Assembly (NCBI RefSeq): GCF_034355335.1 | Contig: NZ_CP136422.1 | Coordinates: 1,119,001-1,183,000 of the forward strand | Direction: 5' to 3' | Origin: Blautia coccoides | GTDB taxonomy: Bacteria > Bacillota > Clostridia > Lachnospirales > Lachnospiraceae | Length of the DNA: 64,000 nucleotides | Part shown: positions 8,785 through 17,844 of the stretch, one piece after another | Position numbering within the stretch: the stretch's first letter is position 1 | Layout of the letters: each line of letters starts with the position of its first letter | Position numbers and translations under genes: made by a program | Notes under the pieces: model-generated | What the model saw: only the letters and a program-made list of their open reading frames with translations | The model's database searches: none | What the model was told of the DNA's origin: nothing

Positions 8785-9744
8785 ATGTCTTCAAAAAGAG
8801 AAGAACGTAAAAAAGCAAAAATGATAGAGAAGATCGAGTCTGAGACCTGTGAATACAACAAGGTCAAAAAGCCCACAAACGTGGTCTTGAACGCTGTTTT
8901 GGCAGTCATGTCACTGATTAGTATTCTGCCCTTTATCTTTGTCATTATCATTTCACTGACAGATGAGCAGACTCTGGCTATAAACGGTTACCAGTTTGTA
9001 CCGGAGAAACTCAGCCTCTATGCTTATCATTATATTGTAAGCGCCGGGGAGAACATTCTGCGCAGCTACGGCGTCACCATTCTGGTCACAATTGCAGGAA
9101 CTATTATCGGTCTGTTTCTTACCGGTACCTATGCCTATGCACTGTCCAGAAAAACCTATGCATTCAAGAAATTTTTTACCACAGTGATCACCATACCCAT
9201 GCTGTTTTCCGGCGGTATGGTTGCCAATTACCTGGTTGTAACAAAAGTGCTGATGCTGAAGGACACCATATGGGCGCTTATCCTGCCCCTGTGTCTGAAT
9301 ACCTTTAATGTCATTGTACTCAGAACCTTCTTTAAGACCACCATACCGGATTCTGTAGTGGAATCAGCCAAGATCGACGGCGCTTCCGAGTGGAGGCTGT
9401 TTTTCAAGATCGTTATCCCCATGGCTATGCCGGGACTGGCGACCATCGGACTTTTCCTTACATTGGGCTACTGGAATGACTGGTTTAATGCTATGATGTA
9501 TATAGACAGCCAGAATCTCATACCACTTCAGTATCTGCTGATCAAGATAGAAAGCTCCATTGACTGGCTGGCGAGCAACAAGGCCATGATGGGTGTCAAT
9601 GGACTTCAGATAGCACAGAACATGCCGAAAGAGACCATTAAGATGGCGATCGTTGTTATCTCAACGCTGCCGATCATCTTTGCGTACCCATTCTTCCAGC
9701 GGTATTTTGTAAATGGTCTGACCATCGGCGCAGTGAAAGAGTAG
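8785..9744 (+). CDS. ABC sugar transporter permease, YtcP/MalG type
   Basis: A 319-residue permease partner of the preceding gene. It has six predicted membrane segments and an EAA loop with VESAKIDGASEWRLFFKIVIPMAMP; the C-terminus PFFQRYFVNGLTIGAVKE is characteristic of the YtcP/LplC branch. An in-frame start 14 codons earlier is possible, but the ATG at 8785 has the long GGGAGGAGGTAAGGAG purine tract directly before it and is preferred. It follows the first permease by 16 nt. Confidence 0.92.
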   Translation: MSSKREERKKAKMIEKIESETCEYNKVKKPTNVVLNAVLAVMSLISILPFIFVIIISLTDEQTLAINGYQFVPEKLSLYAYHYIVSAGENILRSYGVTILVTIAGTIIGLFLTGTYAYALSRKTYAFKKFFTTVITIPMLFSGGMVANYLVVTKVLMLKDTIWALILPLCLNTFNVIVLRTFFKTTIPDSVVESAKIDGASEWRLFFKIVIPMAMPGLATIGLFLTLGYWNDWFNAMMYIDSQNLIPLQYLLIKIESSIDWLASNKAMMGVNGLQIAQNMPKETIKMAIVVISTLPIIFAYPFFQRYFVNGLTIGAVKE

Positions 9745-9791
9745 GGATTGTAAGAAACAATAAAAGTGAAATATTTGAGGAGGAGAATAGA

Positions 9792-11288
9792 ATGAAATAT
9801 AGAACTGTAAAACGCGCCCTGGCAGTTTCCCTGGCAGCGGCAATGACTGCGGGAATGCTGTCCGGCTGCGGCAAGAAGGCAGAGACAAATGAAAAGGGAG
9901 AGGAAGTTGTTGAACTTGTCTGGTATCAGGTAGGCGATGCGCAAAAAGACGAGCCTGACGTTATCAAAAAGGTAAACGAATACACAGAAGAAAAAATCGG
10001 CGTAAAGATCAAAGTAAACAATGTGGCTTGGGGTGATTACAACCAGAAAATGCAGGTTGTCATCAACACAGGAGACGAATGGGATATGTGCTTTACCTGT
10101 TCCTGGTCAAATGATTACCTTCAGAATGCCAACAAAGGCGCTTTTCTGGAACTGGATGACCTTCTGAAGGAAGAAGGCAAAGACATGTATGACGCCATTG
10201 ATGAACGCTTCTGGGAAGCGGCAAAGGTAGGCGGGGTGACATACGGCGTGCCCAGTGAAAAAGAGATCGGAAGCTGCCCTACATGGGTATTCACAAAAGA
10301 GTATGTGGACAAATACAACATTCCCTATGAGGAGATCCAGACACTTGAGGATCTGGAACCCTGGCTTAAGGTGATCAAGGAGAATGAACCGGAGGTGGTT
10401 CCGTTCTATCTTACAAAAGATTACTCAGCTCCTACCTATATGGATAAGATCCAGGATCCTATCGGTATTGAATACGGCGATGACACCCTGACCGTTAAAA
10501 ATGTGTTTGAGACAGACAGGATGAAATCCACTCTGAAAACCATGAGAAAATATTATGAGGCCGGCTATATCAACAAAGATGCCGCAACAGCAACAGACGA
10601 CAAGTCTATCAAACGTTTTGTGACAAAAGGCGACGGACAGCCTTACGCGGATCTGATCTGGGGCAAGGACTTAGGGTATGAAGTGGTTTCCAGTCCTATC
10701 ATGGAGACTCAGATCACCAATGCATCCGCCCGCGGCGCTATGACAGCTATCAATAAAAACTCCGCGCATCCGGAAAAGGCAATGGAATTCCTGAATCTGG
10801 TCAATACAGATGAATATTTGAGAAACCTTTTGAATTACGGTATTGAAGGCGTTCATTGGACAAAGGCTGAACCTACAGCAGAGGAAAAGGCAGCAGCAGA
10901 GGGTAAAGATTACATTTACGACACAAAAGTAAAATTGGATCCGGTCACAAAGAAAGACTATGCAGTGCCATATTGGGTACAGGGCGGATTATTCAACACA
11001 TACGTTCTGGAAAACGAACCCCTTGATAAATGGGATACGTTCAAAGAATTCAACGATGCATCCAAAGAAGCCCCTTCCTTCGGATTTGACTTTAATCTGG
11101 AACCGGTGAGTACCCAGGTGGCAGGCTTCAGAAACGTGCTGGATGAGTTTGGAAAATCCCTGTATACAGGAAGCGTGGACCCTGACGAGTATCTGCCGAA
11201 GCTTCAGGAAAAACTGGAGGCAACAGGCGTCCAGGATGTCATCGATGAGATGCAGAAACAGATTGACGAGTGGAAAGCTACAAAATAA
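9792..11288 (+). CDS. Extracellular sugar-binding lipoprotein, LplA type with DUF3502 C-terminus
   Basis: A 498-residue solute-binding lipoprotein. The signal peptide ends in the lipobox LSGC (Cys near residue 26), so it should be lipid-anchored outside the cell membrane. The fold is the family 1 binding protein type. The C-terminal region (about residue 395 onward, with SFGFDFNLEPVSTQVAGF) matches the DUF3502 domain found in LplA-like proteins that pair with LplB/YtcP permeases. It supplies ligand to the two preceding permeases; with the neighbouring beta-mannosidase, a mannose-containing oligosaccharide is the likely ligand (inference). Confidence 0.92.
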   Translation: MKYRTVKRALAVSLAAAMTAGMLSGCGKKAETNEKGEEVVELVWYQVGDAQKDEPDVIKKVNEYTEEKIGVKIKVNNVAWGDYNQKMQVVINTGDEWDMCFTCSWSNDYLQNANKGAFLELDDLLKEEGKDMYDAIDERFWEAAKVGGVTYGVPSEKEIGSCPTWVFTKEYVDKYNIPYEEIQTLEDLEPWLKVIKENEPEVVPFYLTKDYSAPTYMDKIQDPIGIEYGDDTLTVKNVFETDRMKSTLKTMRKYYEAGYINKDAATATDDKSIKRFVTKGDGQPYADLIWGKDLGYEVVSSPIMETQITNASARGAMTAINKNSAHPEKAMEFLNLVNTDEYLRNLLNYGIEGVHWTKAEPTAEEKAAAEGKDYIYDTKVKLDPVTKKDYAVPYWVQGGLFNTYVLENEPLDKWDTFKEFNDASKEAPSFGFDFNLEPVSTQVAGFRNVLDEFGKSLYTGSVDPDEYLPKLQEKLEATGVQDVIDEMQKQIDEWKATK

Positions 11289-11304
11289 AAACAGCCATAC
11301 CCCC

Positions 11305-11344
11305 GCGCTGCCTGCCTGTGCCGTAACAAGGCCGGCAGAAGCGC
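11305..11344 (+). other. Intercistronic hairpin after the binding-protein gene
   Basis: GCGCT/AGCGC and CTGCC/GGCAG form a two-part stem between the binding-protein and isomerase genes, with no T run. It may protect the abundant binding-protein mRNA from 3' decay. Confidence 0.5.
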
Positions 11345-11371
11345 AGGGACCAGAAAGGACCAAGCAGAACC

Positions 11372-12055
11372 ATGAAAAGATCTAAGATTAATGCGGCTTT
11401 AAAAGAAATGGAAGCCATGATCCGGAAACACTGTTTTGCCCTTCCTCCATTCTGCAGTTTTACACCGGAGGATTGGGAGCAGAAAGGCCATGAGTACGAT
11501 GAGATCCGGGATAACATGTTGGGATGGGACATTACGGATTATGGTCTGGGAAAATTCGATGAGGTTGGTTTTTCCCTGATTACACTGCGAAACGGCAACT
11601 TGAAGAATGACAAATACACAAAGACATATGCGGAAAAGCTTCTCTATATCAAAGAAGGCCAGATGGCGCCTATGCATTTTCACTGGGATAAGATGGAGGA
11701 CATTATCAACAGAGGCGGCGGCAATGTGCTGATCCGTGTCTACAACTCCACAGAGGACGGCCAGTTTGCGGATACGGATGTGACGGTAAACTGCGACGGC
11801 AGGGAATTTACGGTTCCCGCAGGAACACAGGTGAAGCTGCAGCCCGGTGAGAGCATAACAGTTTATCCTTTTATGTACCATGATTTTGAACTGGAGCCGG
11901 GAACCGGGGCTGTGCTTTTAGGTGAAGTCTCCATGTGTAATGACGATGAAAACGACAACCGTTTCTATGAGCCGATCGGAAGATTCCCTGAGATCGAGGA
12001 GGATGAACAGCCGTACCGCCTCCTCTGCACAGAGTACCCAAAGGCAGATAAATGA
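11372..12055 (+). CDS. D-lyxose/D-mannose ketol-isomerase (cupin type)
   Basis: A 227-residue single-domain cupin of the D-lyxose ketol-isomerase family. These Mn-dependent cytosolic enzymes interconvert D-lyxose and D-xylulose and often D-mannose and D-fructose. The metal site is visible: His102 and His104 in MHFHWDKME, Glu109, and His170 in YPFMYHDF. The segment GEVSMCNDDENDNRF is also typical of the family. Lying between a sugar importer and a beta-mannosidase, it probably turns the released mannose into fructose for glycolysis; that substrate choice is inference from context. Confidence 0.85.
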   Translation: MKRSKINAALKEMEAMIRKHCFALPPFCSFTPEDWEQKGHEYDEIRDNMLGWDITDYGLGKFDEVGFSLITLRNGNLKNDKYTKTYAEKLLYIKEGQMAPMHFHWDKMEDIINRGGGNVLIRVYNSTEDGQFADTDVTVNCDGREFTVPAGTQVKLQPGESITVYPFMYHDFELEPGTGAVLLGEVSMCNDDENDNRFYEPIGRFPEIEEDEQPYRLLCTEYPKADK

Positions 12056-12081
12056 TCTGAAGACATGACAGAAAAGAAAAA

Positions 12082-12116
12082 AAGCGCCCGCTTACATTGA
12101 GCAGGGCGCTTATTTT
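12082..12116 (+). terminator. Hairpin between isomerase and beta-mannosidase genes
   Basis: AAGCGCCC and GGGCGCTT form an 8-bp stem, extended inward by GCT/AGC, followed by ATTTTAAA. The T run is short, so this is probably a partial terminator or mRNA stabiliser. Confidence 0.55.
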
Positions 12117-12163
12117 AAAGGAAGACGAAATATACCAATATTTTAGTATAGAAGGAGCAGATA

Positions 12164-14689
12164 ATGAAAATACAGAGTTTAAATACCTGCAGCGGCACCC
12201 CGCAGCGGGACACAGCTTTCGGGCAGAGTCAGGAACAGGTGCATATACAAGAGGAAACAGCCTGGCAGATGCGTTGTCTGGGTGATACCGCATGGATAGA
12301 TGCCCAAGTGCCTGGCACGGTCTATACGGACCTGCTCAGGAACGGACGGATAGATGACCCATTCTGGAAAGATAATGAGGACCGCATCTGTGCGCTTATG
12401 GAAAAAGATTATGAATACCAATGCCGTTTTACATTACTTCCGGGAATGCTGGATAACCAGAGAGTTGTCCTTCACTTTGACGGACTGGATACCCTTGCTG
12501 ATATTTATGTAAATCAAATACATGCAGGAAAAGCATTTAATATGCACCGCATCTGGGAATTCGATGTGAAGGATATCCTGCATGAAGAGGAAAATGAGAT
12601 GCGGATCATATTCCGTTCTCCTCTGAAATACATTGCCGAAGCCTATAAAAAATATGGAAACATCGGAAATGACGACACTTATGAGGGCTTTATGCATCTC
12701 AGAAAAGCCCACTATATGTTTGGCTGGGACTGGGGCGCACACCTTCCCGACGCAGGTATATTCCGTCAGATTTCCCTTCTGGGTATCCGTGAAGCCAGGA
12801 TTGACAGCGTATACATACAGCAGAGCCACACAGAGGGAAGGGTCCGCCTTTCTTTTCAGGTAGAGCCTCAATGGTCTGAATTCACATACACAGTCAGGAT
12901 CACAGAACCGGGCGGCAGAACCTGGACACTGGATAATTCCCCAAAAGAGCTGGTCATTGAAAGCCCGAAACTGTGGTGGGTCAACAACCTGGGCGGTCAG
13001 CCCCTCTATGATGTGCAGGTTACACTGTTCTGTCAGGGGAGGGTGTTAGATGTCTGGGAAAAGAAGATAGGCCTGCGGCAGGTGACGATGCACCGGGAGA
13101 AAGATAAGTGGGGAGAGAGCTTTGCCCATGAATTAAACGGAAGATGTATATTTGCCATGGGAGCGGATTACATTCCCGAGGATCACCTTCTGGGAAGGAC
13201 CGGCAGGGAAAAGACAAGAAAGCTGCTGGAAGCCTGCCGGGAGGCCAATTTTAATGTGATCCGCGTCTGGGGCGGAGGCTGTTATCCGGAGGACTGGTTT
13301 TACGATCTGTGTGATGAGATGGGATTTCTGGTATGGCAGGACTTTATGTTTGCCTGTTCCGTGTATGAACTGACGCCTGAGTTTGAGGCTAATATCCGCA
13401 GGGAATTTGCGGACAATATAAAAAGGATCCGGCATCACGCATCCCTTGGCCTGTGGTGCGGCAATAATGAGATGGAGATGTTTGTGGATGAGAGATGCTG
13501 GGTGACAAAACCCTCGGAGGTGAGGGATTACCTGTTCATGTATGAGCGCATCATTCCTGAGGTTTTGGCAAAATACGACCCGCAGACCTTTTACTGGCCT
13601 GCCAGTCCCTCATCAGGAGGTTCTTTTGACAATCCCAATGATCCTGACAGAGGAGACGTGCATTACTGGAAGGTCTGGCACGGAAACCGTCCTTTTTCTG
13701 AGTACAGGAAGCATTTTTTCCGTTATGCTTCTGAATTCGGGTTTCAGGCATTTCCATTTAAAAAGACCCTGGAACAGATTACGGATGACCCGGACGACTT
13801 TAATATCTTCTCCTATGTGATGGAAAAACACCAGAGAAATTACGGGGCTAACGGAAAGATCATGAACTATCTTCAGCAGACCTACCGCTATCCAACGGAA
13901 TTTACCACACTTCTATATGCGTCACAGCTTTTGCAGGCAGATGCCATCCGCTATGGGGTGGAGCATTTCAGGAGAAACCGGGGAAGATGTATGGGGGCTG
14001 TGTACTGGCAGTTAAATGACTGCTGGCCTGTGGTGTCCTGGTCCTCTATCGATTACGGCGGCAGATGGAAAGCACTTCATTATTATGCGAAACGCTTTTT
14101 TGCCCCGGTGATGATCTCCTGTCAGGAAGAGGGATGGATGACCCGGGAGGCCAACATGAACAGGCAGCATTTTACATTTGAAAAATCTATCCGTTTGAAT
14201 GTGACAAATGAAACCTTAAAAGACAGACAAATAAGGGTATGCTGGCAGCTTCGTGACAGGAAGGCAAGGGTACTGCGCAGGGAAGATCAGGTGATCACGG
14301 TGCCTGCCCTCACTTCCGTTTGGCTGGACAAGACAGAGTTTCCTAAGGTGGATGTCTTTCAGGAATACGTCAGCTTCCAGGCCATAGAAGCGGACCATGA
14401 GATGCCGGAAAAGGAAGGCAGAGCAAAGGTTTTGTCAGAGGGTACAGTCATATTCTCTTATCCAAAGTATTTCAAGTATGAGGATCCCAATCTCACCTGG
14501 GAGAAAGAGGGAAATATTATCAGAGTTTCAGCCTCTGCCTATGCGAAAAGTGTGGAAATCCTCAATGAAGAGGAGGATCTTGTCCTCTCAGACAATTATT
14601 TTGATCTGAATGGTGACACGAAGGAAGTGGAAATCCTATCCGGAAATGCGGACACACTCAGACTCCGCAGTGTGTATGATATCCGGTAA
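12164..14689 (+). CDS. GH2 beta-mannosidase
   Basis: An 841-residue GH2 enzyme of the beta-mannosidase branch, which releases beta-linked mannose from non-reducing ends with retention. The sugar-binding domain comes first ([24 protein letters not shown]), then the immunoglobulin-like domain, then the barrel with the acid/base Glu436 in [10 protein letters not shown] and the probable nucleophile Glu524 in [26 protein letters not shown] is a further beta-mannosidase hallmark. No signal peptide is seen, so it is cytoplasmic. AGAAGGAG precedes the ATG. Together with the GH38 enzymes it would allow full dismantling of a mannose-bearing N-glycan core. Confidence 0.95.
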   Translation: MKIQSLNTCSGTPQRDTAFGQSQEQVHIQEETAWQMRCLGDTAWIDAQVPGTVYTDLLRNGRIDDPFWKDNEDRICALMEKDYEYQCRFTLLPGMLDNQRVVLHFDGLDTLADIYVNQIHAGKAFNMHRIWEFDVKDILHEEENEMRIIFRSPLKYIAEAYKKYGNIGNDDTYEGFMHLRKAHYMFGWDWGAHLPDAGIFRQISLLGIREARIDSVYIQQSHTEGRVRLSFQVEPQWSEFTYTVRITEPGGRTWTLDNSPKELVIESPKLWWVNNLGGQPLYDVQVTLFCQGRVLDVWEKKIGLRQVTMHREKDKWGESFAHELNGRCIFAMGADYIPEDHLLGRTGREKTRKLLEACREANFNVIRVWGGGCYPEDWFYDLCDEMGFLVWQDFMFACSVYELTPEFEANIRREFADNIKRIRHHASLGLWCGNNEMEMFVDERCWVTKPSEVRDYLFMYERIIPEVLAKYDPQTFYWPASPSSGGSFDNPNDPDRGDVHYWKVWHGNRPFSEYRKHFFRYASEFGFQAFPFKKTLEQITDDPDDFNIFSYVMEKHQRNYGANGKIMNYLQQTYRYPTEFTTLLYASQLLQADAIRYGVEHFRRNRGRCMGAVYWQLNDCWPVVSWSSIDYGGRWKALHYYAKRFFAPVMISCQEEGWMTREANMNRQHFTFEKSIRLNVTNETLKDRQIRVCWQLRDRKARVLRREDQVITVPALTSVWLDKTEFPKVDVFQEYVSFQAIEADHEMPEKEGRAKVLSEGTVIFSYPKYFKYEDPNLTWEKEGNIIRVSASAYAKSVEILNEEEDLVLSDNYFDLNGDTKEVEILSGNADTLRLRSVYDIR

Positions 14690-14846
14690 ATCTTTTATGC
14701 AGTGACAAACCGGCTGGGAACAATAACAGTTTATAAGCCTTTTAGAAAAAGTTCAGCCCGTCTTTATTTATGGATCTGCCGGTTTATGTTATAGTAGAAG
14801 GAGCGGGCAGACAGGGGGATGGTCTGTCCATAAAGGAGGACGGTAT

Positions 14847-15437
14847 ATGACTAATGAACAATACTATGATTTAATTGTTCCCTATCAGGATGCGCTTAAC
14901 CTTTTAAAGGCCAGGCTGGATGTGCTGAACCATTCCATGTATGGCAGTGCGTCCCATCCGATTCACAATATCCAGTCCAGAATCAAGCAGAAACAGAGTA
15001 TTGAGGAGAAGCTGGAGCGCATGGAACTCAGCGCCAGTTTTACAAATGCCAAGGAGAACCTTCAGGATATTGCAGGTGCCAGGGTAATCTGTTATTTTGA
15101 GAGAGATGTGGAACTGCTTGCCGAGCAGCTTAAAAAGCAAAATGATCTCATATTGATCAAAGAAAAAGACTACATTGCCAATCCGAAAAAGAACGGATAC
15201 CGGAGCTATCACATGGTTCTGGGCATTCAGGTCTGCACTATTGACAGCACGGAATACTATCCCGTTGAGGTACAGATCAGAACCATCGGAATGGACTTCT
15301 GGGCCAGTATGGAGCACAGGGTATGCTATAAGCAGGAGCGTGAAGACAAAGCAGAGGTTCAGAAAGAACTTCTGAGATACGCAAAAATTTTAAAAGAGAT
15401 CGAAGAGGGATTTGAGCAGTACAACGACAGGCGCTGA
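14847..15437 (+). CDS. Small alarmone synthetase, RelQ type
   Basis: A 196-residue single-domain (p)ppGpp synthetase without the hydrolase and regulatory domains of long RSH proteins. The visible synthetase motifs are DIAGARVICYF, DYIANPKKNGYRSYH and VEVQIRTIGMDFWASMEH, matching RelQ/YjbM enzymes that transfer pyrophosphate from ATP to GDP or GTP in stress. AAGGAGG lies before the ATG. A possible -10, TATAGT, lies at 14790-14795 without a clear -35. A terminator-like hairpin follows, so it appears monocistronic. Confidence 0.92.
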   Translation: MTNEQYYDLIVPYQDALNLLKARLDVLNHSMYGSASHPIHNIQSRIKQKQSIEEKLERMELSASFTNAKENLQDIAGARVICYFERDVELLAEQLKKQNDLILIKEKDYIANPKKNGYRSYHMVLGIQVCTIDSTEYYPVEVQIRTIGMDFWASMEHRVCYKQEREDKAEVQKELLRYAKILKEIEEGFEQYNDRR

Positions 15438-15450
15438 CAATCCTACAGAT

Positions 15451-15489
15451 GAGGCAAATCTGCACATACGCGGACTTGCCTCTCTTTTT
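15451..15489 (+). terminator. Terminator after the alarmone synthetase gene
   Basis: GAGGCAA and TTGCCTC form a 7-bp stem, followed by TCTTTTT. Confidence 0.65.
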
Positions 15490-15506
15490 GAATAATTTTT
15501 TCACGC

Positions 15507-15536
15507 ACATATTTTTTCCATAACAATCTCATACTA
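15507..15536 (+). promoter_or_regulatory. Probable sigma-G promoter of the spoVA operon
   Basis: ACATA, 18 bp, CATACTA. The -10 fits the sigma-G consensus CATNNTA completely, the -35 fits four of five positions of GNATA, and the 18-bp spacing is as expected. In Bacillus the spoVA operon is read by sigma-G in the forespore, so promoter type and gene function agree. Confidence 0.65.
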
Positions 15537-15583
15537 TCAGAAAGCTTTTCGATATGGAAGCAGAAAAAAGGATGGTGAGAGTT

Positions 15584-16063
15584 ATGGCAACTGCGGCGGA
15601 GCAGGAAAAACAGAAAAAGGCCAAAGAATACGAAAAATACGTCAAACAGGTGACACCCACCCACAGCCTCTTTAAAAACATGTGCCGTGCTTTTATTTGC
15701 GGCGGCGCGATCTGTGTGCTGGGACAGGGAATCATGAATTTCTGTATGAGCCAGGGACTGGACAAGGAGATCAGCGGAGGCTGGACTTCCCTGATCCTGG
15801 TGCTCTTGAGCGTGCTTTTTACAGGATTTAATATTTATCCTAAGATCGCGAAATGGGGCGGTGCCGGTACATTAGTGCCGATCACAGGCTTTGCCAATTC
15901 TGTGGCGGCGCCGGCTATTGAATATCAGAAAGAGGGACAGGTGTTCGGAATTGGCTGTAAAATCTTTATCATAGCAGGTCCGGTGATCCTTTATGGTATT
16001 CTGACCTCTGCGGTTTTGGGTGCTGTCTATTATGTTCTGAAATTATGGGGGATGGTGGGATGA
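15584..16063 (+). CDS. spoVAC: Stage V sporulation protein AC
   Basis: A 159-residue membrane protein with several hydrophobic segments and the conserved SpoVAC stretches AFICGGAICVLGQ, ILVLLSVLFTGFNIYPK and KWGGAGTLVPITGFANSVAAPAIEY. SpoVAC takes part in moving dipicolinic acid-calcium into the spore core and in its release at germination. ATG at 15584 is preferred to the in-frame ATG at 15554, because GGTGAG lies just before it and the sigma-G start point would fall only some 10 nt before 15554. The stop overlaps spoVAD by ATGA. Confidence 0.93.
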   Translation: MATAAEQEKQKKAKEYEKYVKQVTPTHSLFKNMCRAFICGGAICVLGQGIMNFCMSQGLDKEISGGWTSLILVLLSVLFTGFNIYPKIAKWGGAGTLVPITGFANSVAAPAIEYQKEGQVFGIGCKIFIIAGPVILYGILTSAVLGAVYYVLKLWGMVG

Positions 16064-17085
16064 CAGAAGTGAGAAAACAGACAGTGGGGAAACAGAGCAT
16101 CCAGTTTGAACACGCAGTTCATATTCTAAGCGGAGCCTCCATTGTGGGAAAAAAGGAGGGCGAAGGCCCTCTCGGAAAATATTTTGATGTGGTTGGCAAA
16201 GAGGACGGCATGTTCGGATGCCAGTCCTGGGAGGAGGCGGAGAGCGTTCTTCAAAAAGAGGCAGTCAGCATGGCAATCGGAAAGGCAGAACTGGAGAAGT
16301 GGCAGATACGTACTATTTATGTAGGTGACCTTCTGGCACAGACCATTGCTTCTTCTTTTGGCATATTGGGGTTTGACACCCCTGTGTATGGTCTGTACGG
16401 AGCCTGTGCCACCATGGGTGAAGCGCTCTCACTGTCCTCCATGGCCGTAGCTGCGGGATATGGCGACTATGTGGTGGCAGTCACCTCCAGTCATTTCGGC
16501 AGCGCGGAGAAAGAGTTCCGTTTTCCCCTGGGATACGGAAACCAGCGTCCCCTGTCCGCCACCTGGACTGTGACGGGAAGCGGGGCTTGTGTATTGGGCA
16601 CAAACGGCGGAAAGGCCAGGATCACAGGTATTACCACAGGGAAGATCATTGATTTCGGACTCAAGGATTCCCTGAACATGGGGGCATGTATGGCACCTGC
16701 GGCCTGTGATACCATCTACCAGAATATGATGGACTTTAACCGTATGCCGGAGGACTACGACAGGATCATCACAGGTGACCTTGGTGAGATCGGGCAGCAT
16801 ATCCTCTTTGACATGCTGAAGGAAAAGGGATTTGATATTGAAAAACAGCACATGGACTGCGGTATTGAAATCTACGACAAGGAGTCCCAGGACACTCACG
16901 CAGGCGGAAGCGGCTGCGGCTGTTCAGCAGTGACTTTTGCTTCCTATATCCTTCCGAAGATTGAGAAGGGAGAGTGGAAACGCGTTCTTTTTGTCCCTAC
17001 AGGAGCACTCTTGTCAAAGGTCAGCTACAATGAGGGGCAAAGTGTGCCTGGAATCGCCCAGGCTGTTGTTGTGGAGCATTGTTAA
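16060..17085 (+). CDS. spoVAD: Stage V sporulation protein AD
   Basis: A 341-residue soluble protein with the thiolase-like fold of SpoVAD, the dipicolinic acid-binding component of the SpoVA channel. Diagnostic segments are TIASSFGILGFDTPVYGLYGACATMGE, VTSSHFGSAEKEFRFPLGYGNQRP and HAGGSGCGCSAVTFASYILP. The start is the ATG in ATGA that overlaps spoVAC, five codons inside the longest frame, with GGTGGG upstream. The last codons and stop form the first half of a 17-bp direct repeat that flanks an insertion before spoVAE. Confidence 0.95.
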   Translation: MTEVRKQTVGKQSIQFEHAVHILSGASIVGKKEGEGPLGKYFDVVGKEDGMFGCQSWEEAESVLQKEAVSMAIGKAELEKWQIRTIYVGDLLAQTIASSFGILGFDTPVYGLYGACATMGEALSLSSMAVAAGYGDYVVAVTSSHFGSAEKEFRFPLGYGNQRPLSATWTVTGSGACVLGTNGGKARITGITTGKIIDFGLKDSLNMGACMAPAACDTIYQNMMDFNRMPEDYDRIITGDLGEIGQHILFDMLKEKGFDIEKQHMDCGIEIYDKESQDTHAGGSGCGCSAVTFASYILPKIEKGEWKRVLFVPTGALLSKVSYNEGQSVPGIAQAVVVEHC

Positions 17086-17225
17086 AGTAGGTCTGCGCAA
17101 TTACTGCGCTGACCGTAAAAAAACATTCCGCAGCAAGCAAAAATCCCATCGCCGAAGGTGATTCTAAATGGATTTTTGCCTGTAACTGTGAAGGGGCTGA
17201 ACAGTTATGTGGAGCATTGTTAAAG
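17071..17225 (+). repeat. 138-bp intergenic insertion bounded by a 17-bp direct repeat inside the spoVA operon
   Basis: GTGGAGCATTGTTAAAG occurs at 17071-17087, where it holds the end of spoVAD, and again at 17209-17225. The DNA between contains a 9-bp inverted repeat CAAAAATCC/GGATTTTTG and an inverted repeat TAACTGT/ACAGTTA (17183-17207). The same TAACTGT palindrome recurs before murB. Without the insert, spoVAD and spoVAE would be about 22 nt apart, like the other genes of the operon. Confidence 0.8.
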
Positions 17226-17247
17226 AGGATAACAGGAGGCAGTAAAT

Positions 17248-17604
17248 ATGGATTATATCAATGCATTTTGGGTCGGAGGACTGATCTGTGCTCTGGTTCA
17301 GATACTTTTAGACAAGACGAAACTGCTGCCGGGCCGTGTCATGGTAATTCTGGTATGTACCGGAGCTGTGCTGGGTTCAGTGGGGATTTATGAAAAGCTC
17401 ATGGATTTTGCAGGTGCAGGTGCCAGTGTTCCCCTTCTGGGATTCGGCAACCTTCTCTGGAAAGGTGTAAAAAAGGCCATCGGAGAGCAGGGATTCATAG
17501 GAATCTTCATGGGAGGATTTACCTCCAGTGCCGTAGGAATCTCCGCAGCCCTGATCTTCGCCTATCTGGCCAGCATTATTTTTAAGCCAAAGATGAAAAA
17601 CTAG
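17248..17604 (+). CDS. spoVAE: Stage V sporulation protein AE (AEb type)
   Basis: A 118-residue membrane protein of the short SpoVAE/AEb type, with three or four hydrophobic segments and the motifs FWVGGLICALVQILLDKTKL, FAGAGASVPLLGFGNLL and GGFTSSAVGISAAL. It is part of the SpoVA channel for calcium dipicolinate in the spore inner membrane. AGGAGG precedes the ATG. The 162-nt gap from spoVAD is explained by the inserted repeat element; the operon otherwise has overlapping genes. Confidence 0.93.
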   Translation: MDYINAFWVGGLICALVQILLDKTKLLPGRVMVILVCTGAVLGSVGIYEKLMDFAGAGASVPLLGFGNLLWKGVKKAIGEQGFIGIFMGGFTSSAVGISAALIFAYLASIIFKPKMKN

Positions 17605-17607
17605 TTC

Positions 17608-17636
17608 TATACAATTGATAGAATTAATAGTATAAT
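17608..17636 (+). promoter_or_regulatory. Possible promoter before the 68-bp tandem repeats and tcdA-like gene
   Basis: TATACA, 17 bp, TATAAT (17631-17636). The -10 is perfect and the -35 fits four of six positions. A TTCTAT/ATAGAA inverted repeat overlaps the promoter. Transcription would run through the hairpin repeats before reaching the tcdA-like gene. Confidence 0.5.
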
Positions 17637-17639
17637 GAA

Positions 17640-17813
17640 GAATAACGGCGAGCCCGTGAAGCGAGCCGTTATTCGATACGGCTTGACTTTAGTCAAGGCG
17701 TTACAATAAAGAATAGCGAGCCCGTGAAGCGAGCCGTTATTCGATACGGCTTGACTTTTAGTCAAGGCGTTACAATAAAGAATAGCGAGCCCGTGAAGCG
17801 AGCCGTTATTCTT
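17640..17813 (+). repeat. Tandem hairpin repeat, about 68 bp, 2.6 copies
   Basis: Units begin at 17640, about 17711 and about 17780, with spacings of 68 and 69 bp. Each carries GAGCCCGTGAAGCGAGCC. In unit 1, GAATAACGGC pairs with GCCGTTATTC (10 bp perfect). Between units, CGGCTTGACT pairs with AGTCAAGGCG with one G.G mismatch. The array fills nearly all of the gap between spoVAE and the tcdA-like gene. Confidence 0.85.
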
Positions 17814-17844
17814 AAATAGTTTTTACTTAGGAGGAACCGCAAGT

